Shown here one piece after another: positions 8,133 through 13,803 of a stretch of 13,803 nt of DNA. This DNA is from Verrucomicrobiota bacterium (GTDB lineage: Bacteria; Verrucomicrobiota; Verrucomicrobiia; Verrucomicrobiales; Akkermansiaceae): positions 1 through 13,803 of the forward strand of contig WBXE01000041.1 in the NCBI GenBank assembly GCA_008932955.1, given 5' to 3'. How positions within the stretch are numbered: the first letter of the stretch is position 1; every line of letters starts with the position of its first letter. The position numbers and the translations under genes were made by a program. Below the pieces are notes generated by a model, which saw nothing but the letters and a program-made list of their open reading frames with translations, did not search any database and was not told the DNA's origin.

Positions 8133-8912
8133 ATGTTATCATTTCTAGCACGATTCGGTAAGGTCAAAGTGGGCCAAATCAGCCAAAGCATCACCGAAGC
8201 CATTGTGCGTTTCGATCCTGAAACCGCCTCTGAAGCCCAGATCGCCGAATTCGAAGCACAGCTCAACGAGCTCACAGCCAAGGTGGCGACGCTGCGGCGT
8301 GAATACGACAAGGAACAAAAGGAAGCGGATGTTGCGCAGGCGAATTACAATCGCTATCTGGCAGCTGCGGAGAAATTGCAAAACCAGATAGCAGACCCGG
8401 CGACGCCGAGTGAGAAGAAGGGCAGCTTGGAAGCGTCTCTGACGAACCTTCTCACAACCATCGAAGGACTTGTGCCCGAGATGGAACGGGAGATCAAGGA
8501 AGCCGCAGATGCGAAAGATTTCCTCGGGGAGTTTGAGCAAGCCGCAGGCGATGCCGCCCACAAAGTGACCACGGCACGCGCCAAGCTCACTGAGGCGACC
8601 CGCATGATGGCCACCGCCAAACTGCAAAAGGAGCGCGCCACCGAGAAGGCCGATCATGCGGCCGTGCTGGCTGGAATTCGCAGCGGCAATGATTCCCTTG
8701 GCACCGCACTCTCCGCCATGGAGAAGGCTGCGCAAAAGGATCAGGATGCTGCCGCGGCAGCAACCATCAAGGCAGACTTGTTGACCAAAAATGTGCCGCA
8801 AAGCATCGAGAACGACCAAAACGTTCGTGACGCCTTGGGAGGTGGGACGGTTGATCCATCCACTGTGAGTTTGACGGATCGTCTCGCTGCGCTCAAGGCA
8901 CGCAATGGTTGA
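8133..8912 (+). CDS. PspA/IM30-family coiled-coil protein (YjfJ-like)
   Basis: PspA/IM30 proteins are ESCRT-III-like coiled-coil proteins that assemble on the inner membrane and protect it under stress. The 259-residue product is nearly all helix. The N-terminal helix MLSFLARFGKVKVGQISQSI could bind membrane. Long coiled coils follow at about 35-95 (QLNELTAKVATLRREYDKEQ) and 105-215, rich in Ala, Glu, Lys and Gln. A C-terminal non-coiled end carries VSLTDRLAALKARNG. It resembles the YjfJ subgroup rather than classical PspA. An A-rich spacer of 34 bases with a purine stretch (accaagaaag) precedes the ATG. The gene closes the three-gene operon. No PspBC or PspF is visible, so control differs from the classical Psp regulon. 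Partnering with the DUF2491 protein is expected from conserved neighbourhood. Confidence 0.85.
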   Translation: MLSFLARFGKVKVGQISQSITEAIVRFDPETASEAQIAEFEAQLNELTAKVATLRREYDKEQKEADVAQANYNRYLAAAEKLQNQIADPATPSEKKGSLEASLTNLLTTIEGLVPEMEREIKEAADAKDFLGEFEQAAGDAAHKVTTARAKLTEATRMMATAKLQKERATEKADHAAVLAGIRSGNDSLGTALSAMEKAAQKDQDAAAAATIKADLLTKNVPQSIENDQNVRDALGGGTVDPSTVSLTDRLAALKARNG

Positions 8913-8978
8913 CCCTTAGGACTGAGCTCCCGGGTCGGCATCAGCGCCTGATACACACCGCCTAGGCTAGGATTGCGG

Positions 8979-9068
8979 CAGCTTGCTGGTAAGTGTCGGC
9001 TTGCCACGGGAGTGCGGCAGCTTACTGCCGCCAAGCCATGCCAGCTTGCTGGCGAGTGTCGGCTTGCC
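8979..9068. repeat. Array of REP-like units (cagcttgctgg...gtcggcttgcc)
   Basis: Two 27-base direct repeats (8979-9005 and 9042-9068) differ at only two bases (ggtaag against ggcgag). Between them is a palindrome, gcggcag-ctta-ctgccgc (9014-9031), whose left half repeats the bases just before copy 1 (8975-8983). Copy 2 begins with ccagc-tt-gctgg, itself a palindrome. They fill the spacer between the PspA-like gene and comM and would lie inside an implausible N-terminal extension of the comM frame. Confidence 0.65.
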
Positions 9069-9138
9069 CGGCGCGATAGTAGTCACACGCTTTCCGCTTG
9101 CCAGAGGTCAGTGGAATGGGCAATGTGATGGTACTCGC

Positions 9139-10674
9139 ATGATCACCCGAATTTTTTCAGCGGCCTTGCGCGGCGTGGACGCCCAGGAGGTGGAGGTGGA
9201 AGTCAACGCCCACGGGGCCGATAAACCCATCATCATCATTGTCGGGTTGCCGGATGCGGCGGTGCGCGAATCGTCGCAGCGGGTGACCTCCGCTATTGGT
9301 GCCTCCGCGCTGGTGCTCGGCGATGGCATCAAAATCGTTAATCTCGCCCCGGCGGATTTAAAAAAAGAGGGTCCGTCGTTTGATTTGCCCATCGCCCTGG
9401 CCATGATTGCCGCCAGCGGCACCAAGGTCTTACCGGTGGACGATTGCTGCATCGTCGGCGAACTCGGGCTCGACGGAGCGGTGCGCCCGGTCAAGGGCGT
9501 GCTGTCCATCGCCCTGGAAGCAAAGCGCCGCGGCCGCACCCGTTTGTTAGTTCCGAATGAAAACGCGCCGGAAGCTGCGGTGGTCGATGGCATTCGGGTG
9601 TTTCCGATTCGTTCCCTGCGCGAGGCTTGGGAGTTTTTAACCGACAAAACAATCATTCCGGCCTTCACGCTGGATCGGCGGGCGTTTTTCAATGCTCACC
9701 GGACGTATGAGGTCGATTGCGATGAGGTCAAAGGTCAGCACCACGTCAAGCGCGCACTAGAAGTGGCGGCCGCGGGCAACCACAATCTGCTGATGGTCGG
9801 CCCACCGGGCACCGGCAAGTCGATGCTCGCCAAGCGCATCCCTACCATCATGCCCGACATGACCGAAGAGGATGCCATCGAAACCACCAAGATCCACTCG
9901 GTCACCGGATTGTTGGATCCGCGGCGGGCGTTTCTAACGACACGGCCGTTCCGCGCGCCGCACCACACGATATCCGATGCTGGTCTGTTAGGTGGTGGCG
10001 CCAATCCTGGGCCTGGTGAAGTTTCCCTGGCCCACAACGGGGTGCTGTTTCTCGACGAACTGCCGGAATTTCGCCGGCAGACCTTGGAGGTGATGCGCCA
10101 GCCGATGGAAGACGGTTGTGTGACGATTTCGCGTGCGGCAGGCTCATTGACGTTTCCCTCGCGCTTCATGTTGGTAGCCGCGATGAACCCGTGCCCATGT
10201 GGCTACTATGGCGATCCGAAACGCAGTTGTCGCTGTTCGCCCCGCCAGATAGAAAATTACCGCCAGCGGATTTCGGGTCCACTGTTAGATAGGATCGACC
10301 TGCACGTGGAGGTGCCCTTGGTGGATTTTCGCGAACTATCATCTAACACCAACATTGGCGAGGCGTCCGCTGTGATTCGTTCGCGGGTGGTTGCCGCGCG
10401 GCACATCCAGCATGAGCGGTTCCGCCGCTGCGGTCATTCCACCAACTCGGCGATGAGCTCGCGCCAGGTCCGCCAACATTGCCAGCTCGATGCGGAAGCC
10501 ACTGGCTACCTCGAACAAGCGATGGATGAGATGAGTTTTTCGGCTAGGGCCCACGACCGCATCCACAAGGTGGCGCGCACCCTGGCGGATTTGGCCGGAT
10601 CTATCCACATTCGCCCGCAGGATATTCTGGAAGCCATCCAATACCGCGCGCTGGACCGCAAGCTGTTTTCTTGA
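9139..10674 (+). CDS. comM: ComM/YifB family Mg-chelatase-like AAA+ ATPase
   Basis: ComM is a hexameric helicase that extends branch migration when incoming DNA is integrated during natural transformation; homologues are widespread as YifB. The product has 511 residues from the ATG at 9139, the normal length. The N-terminal ChlI-like (Lon-protease-fold) domain covers about 20-140 (IIIVGLPDAAVRESSQRV, KKEGPSFDLPIALAM, GELGLDGAVRPVKGVL). The AAA+ core has Walker A GPPGTGKS near 222-229 and Walker B LFLDELPEF. The Mg_chelatase C-terminal part contains the cysteine cluster NPCPCGYYGD..CRC and the sensor-type PLLDRIDLHVEVP. The frame stays open upstream to 8983, but those residues come from the repeat array, while MITRIFSAALRGVDAQ is the family's usual beginning. 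No strong ribosome site is visible. Competence genes are not adjacent. Confidence 0.95.
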   Translation: MITRIFSAALRGVDAQEVEVEVNAHGADKPIIIIVGLPDAAVRESSQRVTSAIGASALVLGDGIKIVNLAPADLKKEGPSFDLPIALAMIAASGTKVLPVDDCCIVGELGLDGAVRPVKGVLSIALEAKRRGRTRLLVPNENAPEAAVVDGIRVFPIRSLREAWEFLTDKTIIPAFTLDRRAFFNAHRTYEVDCDEVKGQHHVKRALEVAAAGNHNLLMVGPPGTGKSMLAKRIPTIMPDMTEEDAIETTKIHSVTGLLDPRRAFLTTRPFRAPHHTISDAGLLGGGANPGPGEVSLAHNGVLFLDELPEFRRQTLEVMRQPMEDGCVTISRAAGSLTFPSRFMLVAAMNPCPCGYYGDPKRSCRCSPRQIENYRQRISGPLLDRIDLHVEVPLVDFRELSSNTNIGEASAVIRSRVVAARHIQHERFRRCGHSTNSAMSSRQVRQHCQLDAEATGYLEQAMDEMSFSARAHDRIHKVARTLADLAGSIHIRPQDILEAIQYRALDRKLFS

Positions 10675-10691
10675 ATTCCCCTGTTGGAATT
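10674..10691 (+). terminator. Weak hairpin plus T run after comM
   Basis: aattcc (10674-10679) pairs with ggaatt (10686-10691) around cctgtt, and the T run continues through 10694. It begins on the last base of the comM stop codon. With only two G-C pairs the stem is weak; the placement is the main support. Confidence 0.3.
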
Positions 10692-10697
10692 TTTACT

Positions 10698-10723
10698 ACG
10701 AATGCGACGAATGAAGACGAATG
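10698..10723. repeat. Triple acgaatg repeat
   Basis: The heptamer acgaatg occurs at 10698-10704, 10707-10713 and 10717-10723, separated by 2 and 3 bases. Read on the other strand this is cattcgtcttcattcgtcgcattcgt, resembling the CATTCGTG-type interspersed repeats that I recall from environmental bacterial genomes. It lies in the 253-base gap between comM and the helicase gene, where no gene is otherwise visible; the 199-residue frame on the minus strand there is a shadow of the helicase gene. Confidence 0.5.
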
Positions 10724-10927
10724 TTTTCATTCAGTCACCAAGCAAAGCGTGTTTTTCAGAGCAAGATTGGGAGTTTTGCTAAAATCATTCCAACCCGGCG
10801 CTTGCCTTGGCCGCTGTCTTCCTGATAGGTTGGTATCGTCATGAAAGCACGCGTAAACGAATGCCGTCCCCTCGCGACGTAGCTCGCACGCCTCACGCGC
10901 AATCCGAGAACTACCCAGGCCTCCGCA

Positions 10928-13351
10928 ATGAGCTATCCCAATGATGAACAGCAAGCGGTGCTCCGGCAGCTTTATGGCACGCTGTTGGTGCTGGCTCCAG
11001 CCGGCACCGGCAAGACGCGGATTATGGCCAACCGTCTGGCGGCGGTGATTGCCGATGGCATGCCACCCGGCAGCACCCTTGGCGTCACCTTCACCAATCG
11101 CGCCGCCGAGCAGATGCGCATAGCCGTTAGTGATGTCTGTGGTTCCGACGCCGCGGAATGCCGCATCCAGACGTTTCACAGCCTGTGCGCATGGATGCTG
11201 CGCATGGAAGCCCGCGATCTCGGGCTGCCTGCCGATTTCGTAATCTACGATGAACAGGACAGCATCGACTTGCTCCGGGATTGCCTCACCGGTATGAGCG
11301 TCAGCCCGGACGCCGTGTTCTGGCAACTATCGCAAATCAAATCCGACTGCCCACCCGACGGCCTGACAGTTGGTGAAATCCCGTCGTTAAATCTGACCGG
11401 TCTAACCGAGCCATATCGCAAGGCGCTGCGCATCTATCACGAACATCTCGCCGAAAGGAACGCGCTCGATTTTCCCGATCTGTTATATCGAACCCGGGCG
11501 ATGCTTGCCACCCTGCCCGACAAGCGGGAAAAGTGGTCCAACCGGTTTGAGTGGATCCAGATGGACGAGGTGCAGGACACGCATCTATCCGAATACGAAG
11601 TGATACGTCTGTTAGCCACGCAAGCCACGGGCATCGCGTTTTTCGGCGACCTCGACCAGACGATTTACGAATGGCGCGGCTCGAAACCCGACGCCGTCAT
11701 GCGGCGCGTCAAAGCGGATTTCGGGCCGGTCACCGAGCTGCCGCTGCTGGACAATTATCGTGCGACCAAGTCTCTGCTGCGGGTTGCCGACCGCCATGCC
11801 GCCACCTTTGCCGACCGCCGCACCCGAATCCGGGCGGCGCCATCACTTGCCGACGGCATCGTCCCGGAATGTCGGCGTGCTGAAAATTCCACTGCCGAGG
11901 CCGAATGGATTGCCACCCGTCTTAGCAGCATTCTGGACGACCCCGATGCCGGCAGGATCGGCATTCTCACCCGCACCCACAAACGCTCGGTGTGCATATC
12001 CAGCGCCCTTTCGCAACACGATATCCCCCATCTAACCGTCGAGCAGTTCGACTTTTTCCGGCGGCAGGAAATCAAGGACTTGCTGGCACGCCTGCGGCTC
12101 CTGTTGAATTCTTCTGATAGCGGTTCGCTACAACGCCTCACCCAACGCCCGTCATCCGGCATTGGCGACGCCACCCTGCACCAACTCCGGATCGAAGGCC
12201 AGCAGTGCGGCCTGCGCATCACCGACCTCGCGCAACTCCGGTCCCACCAGTGCGGTGAGCCTTTTCAAACTTTGCTAGATGCGCTCGCACATGGCACGGT
12301 GGTGGTGTTCGATGTAGAAACTACCGGCCTCTCACCGGCCGACGACGAGGTGATCGACCTCGGCGCGGTCAAGCTCGTCGGCGGCCGGGCGGTCGCGGAA
12401 TTCGATGCCTTGTTGCGCCCGAGTCGCCCGCTCGGCGACTCCGCCGCGGTTCACGGCATCAGCGAGGAAACATTGCTGGCCGAGGGCCGTGACCCAACAG
12501 AAGTGTTGCGCGAGTTCGGCAGGTTTTCCGAGGGTGCGGTGCTGGTCGGGCATAACGTCGGTTTCGATCTGGCGATGATCCGCGCCCATGCCGCGCGTCT
12601 GGGGGTTGCTCTGCCAACCGCGATCTGGGATGATACCCTCGATCTCTCCCGGCGCTTCCTTCGCCTCGAACGCCACGATCTGACAAGTGTGAGCCGCCAT
12701 CTCGCCACCCAGTCCCGTCCGTCCCACCGCGCGCTTTGCGATGCCCGCCCGACCGCCGAAGTCCTGCTGCTCCTGGCTCGCCAACTCATGGCAGGCGCGC
12801 TGGCTCGTAAGGAACTCATCGCCCGTCACGGCCGCCTCTTCTATCCGATTTCGCAACAACTCGAAGGATGGCGCGAACTCTCGTCAACCCTCCGCCCGGC
12901 GGCCCTTTGCCGCCGGATCCTGGATGAATCCGGCCTCCTCGAGCATTACAGCGCTGATACGCAACGCCTCGCCAACCTGGAGCGCTTCGTCCAATACTTC
13001 GAGCACCACGACGCCCCCGCCCGCGCTCCGGTAGATATGTTAGGTGAACTCACCCGCCGGGTCGCCCTCTCCCGCAACCTCGATTTCCTCGCAACCGATG
13101 ACCACAGCATCCCCATCCTAACCGTCCACCAGTCCAAAGGCCTCGAATTCGACACCGTCTTTGTCGCCGGCCTGACCGAAGACGAATTCCCCAGCTACTA
13201 CGCCAAGAAGGACGGCAAGCTGGAGGAGGAAAAACGCCTCTTCTACGTCGCCATCACCCGCGCCAAGCGCCACCTCATCCTCACCTCACACGCGACCAAT
13301 GACAACGGCTATGAGAAACCGCTTAGCAGCTTCATCACACGCTTGATCTAA
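10928..13351 (+). CDS. UvrD/PcrA-type SF1A helicase with inserted DEDDh 3'-5' exonuclease
   Basis: One 807-residue protein carries a DNA translocase and a DnaQ-like nuclease. The helicase motifs, in order, are the Q motif YPNDEQQAV, Walker A APAGTGKT (23-30), motif Ia VTFTNRAAEQM, QTFHSL, motif II MDEVQDT (D213, E214), motif III FFGDLDQTIYEWRGS, motif IV LDNYRATKSLL, motif V TVHQSKGLEFD (732-742) and motif VI EEEKRLFYVAITRAKR (766-781). Domain 2B begins normally (RRQEIKDLLARLRLLLN, SSGIGDATLHQLR). It is then interrupted by an exonuclease at about 458-625: ExoI FDVETTGLS (D462, E464), ExoII HNVGFD (H542, D547) and ExoIII HRALCD (H600, D605). All DEDDh residues are kept. The 2B/2A sequence resumes with ILDESGLLEHY and ERFVQYFEHHD. 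The Trp after IYE and the SKGLEF core indicate a 3'-to-5' translocase. The ATG at 10928 gives the expected start. The substrate and partners are unknown. Confidence 0.93.
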   Translation: MSYPNDEQQAVLRQLYGTLLVLAPAGTGKTRIMANRLAAVIADGMPPGSTLGVTFTNRAAEQMRIAVSDVCGSDAAECRIQTFHSLCAWMLRMEARDLGLPADFVIYDEQDSIDLLRDCLTGMSVSPDAVFWQLSQIKSDCPPDGLTVGEIPSLNLTGLTEPYRKALRIYHEHLAERNALDFPDLLYRTRAMLATLPDKREKWSNRFEWIQMDEVQDTHLSEYEVIRLLATQATGIAFFGDLDQTIYEWRGSKPDAVMRRVKADFGPVTELPLLDNYRATKSLLRVADRHAATFADRRTRIRAAPSLADGIVPECRRAENSTAEAEWIATRLSSILDDPDAGRIGILTRTHKRSVCISSALSQHDIPHLTVEQFDFFRRQEIKDLLARLRLLLNSSDSGSLQRLTQRPSSGIGDATLHQLRIEGQQCGLRITDLAQLRSHQCGEPFQTLLDALAHGTVVVFDVETTGLSPADDEVIDLGAVKLVGGRAVAEFDALLRPSRPLGDSAAVHGISEETLLAEGRDPTEVLREFGRFSEGAVLVGHNVGFDLAMIRAHAARLGVALPTAIWDDTLDLSRRFLRLERHDLTSVSRHLATQSRPSHRALCDARPTAEVLLLLARQLMAGALARKELIARHGRLFYPISQQLEGWRELSSTLRPAALCRRILDESGLLEHYSADTQRLANLERFVQYFEHHDAPARAPVDMLGELTRRVALSRNLDFLATDDHSIPILTVHQSKGLEFDTVFVAGLTEDEFPSYYAKKDGKLEEEKRLFYVAITRAKRHLILTSHATNDNGYEKPLSSFITRLI

Positions 13352-13517
13352 CCACCCATTGCCATGCCTCAAATGAACCCGTTGATGATTCCACTAGGAA
13401 CAGCCACAGCCAGCACGCCTCTCCACCTTCAACACCTTCGCCATCAAGGAGACCCTCATCCCGCCGACATGGAAGAACGCCGAATCGCTATGATAAACAC
13501 CCTTTCGAATTTCAAAG

Positions 13518-13803
13518 ATGGCACCTAAACCACGCAAGCCCAGCCCTAAACTACCGGAACAGTCTTGCATCTCCCGAGGCCGCAGCCGGCCCGAGGCGAT
13601 TTTCCCGGTGGCACCACCTGCCTCGGCGTTACCAGAGGCTTACGCCGCCACGCTTCAGGAGATCAAGACCCACCTTCGCAACGCCCGCATCCGTGCCATT
13701 CTCGCGGCCAATCCCGTTGTGATCGAAGCGTATTGGCACACCGGGAAAATCATTCTCGCCCGCCAGCAGGAAGCCGCTTGGGGAGCCAAAGTCATCGACC
13801 GCC
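13518..13803 (+). CDS. DUF1016/YhcG-family PDDEXK nuclease, N-terminus (partial)
   Basis: The frame from the ATG at 13518 runs off the window end after 95 complete codons. Residues from about 45 on (YAATLQEIKTHLRNARIRAI, ANPVVIEAYWHTGKIILARQ, WGAKVIDR) match the DUF1016 N-terminal domain of YhcG-like proteins, which typically read like LLxEIKxRIRxAQxxAxxxVNxELIxLYWxIGxxIxxRQxxxGWGxxVIDRL. The C-terminal PDDEXK nuclease domain lies outside the window. The first 40 or so residues are Pro/Arg-rich and unconserved; a stop at 13494-13496 rules out an upstream start. The family is often found with restriction-modification and other accessory loci. Purine bases (caaag) directly precede the ATG, too close for a good ribosome site. 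Confidence 0.85.
   Translation, partial: MAPKPRKPSPKLPEQSCISRGRSRPEAIFPVAPPASALPEAYAATLQEIKTHLRNARIRAILAANPVVIEAYWHTGKIILARQQEAAWGAKVIDR

Noticed and set aside
8983..9138. N-terminal extension of the comM frame
   Set aside because: These 52 codons are made of the REP-like repeat array and have no counterpart in ComM/YifB proteins, which begin as at 9139.
10727..11326. 199-residue open frame on the minus strand
   Set aside because: It overlaps the first 130 or so codons of the clearly identified helicase on the opposite strand, has no recognisable motif and reads as a GC-rich shadow frame.
13364..13528. 54-residue open frame (MPQMNPLMIPLG...) overlapping the YhcG start by 11 bases
   Set aside because: The overlap could suggest coupling, but there is no ribosome site, no motif and no family I recognise; it is not supportable as a gene from sequence alone.

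Overview
The window is a stretch of bacterial chromosome of roughly 60 % GC, with genes almost entirely on the + strand. It carries a REP-associated transposase remnant of a type I associate with Verrucomicrobia, many small intergenic palindromes, an ELM1-family protein, and an Opp-type ATPase whose C-terminus lacks the usual cysteines. My best guess is Verrucomicrobiota, perhaps a Luteolibacter/Haloferula-like member of Verrucomicrobiae. This is inferred from protein and repeat character, not from a marker gene.

Layout. 1-1693: ruvA (Holliday junction binding) followed closely by a lone oligopeptide/dipeptide ABC ATPase. 1694-2750: a repeat-rich junction with a tiny minus-strand lipoprotein and a decayed REP-associated tyrosine transposase (RAYT) lying among several palindromes. 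2751-5199: an ELM1-family putative glycosyltransferase (GTG start), an L-rhamnose mutarotase (RhaM) and an M42 metallo-aminopeptidase. 5200-5621: a gene-free stretch with an 18-20 bp repeat present twice directly and once inverted. 5622-8912: a compact three-gene operon, visibly less GC-rich than its surroundings. It encodes a secreted, membrane-anchored TAXI-domain protein, a DUF2491 (YjfK-like) protein and a PspA/IM30-like (YjfJ-like) coiled-coil protein. 8913-9138: spacer with duplicated REP-like units. 9139-10674: the ComM/YifB Mg-chelatase-like AAA+ ATPase. 10928-13351: a UvrD/PcrA-type SF1A helicase with a complete DEDDh (DnaQ-like) 3'-5' exonuclease inserted in its 2B region. 13518-end: the N-terminus of a DUF1016/YhcG-family PDDEXK nuclease, cut by the window edge.

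Two items stand out. The first is the TAXI-DUF2491-PspA operon. It pairs the two cytoplasmic partners of the enterobacterial yjf gene cluster with a tethered periplasmic ligand-binding-like protein and no TRAP permease, which suggests an envelope-stress sensor/effector module. The second is the helicase-exonuclease fusion, in which unwinding and proofreading-type degradation sit in one polypeptide next to a YhcG nuclease gene. Recombination and DNA-processing genes (ruvA, comM, helicase-exonuclease, YhcG) recur across the window, but the spacing does not make them one operon.
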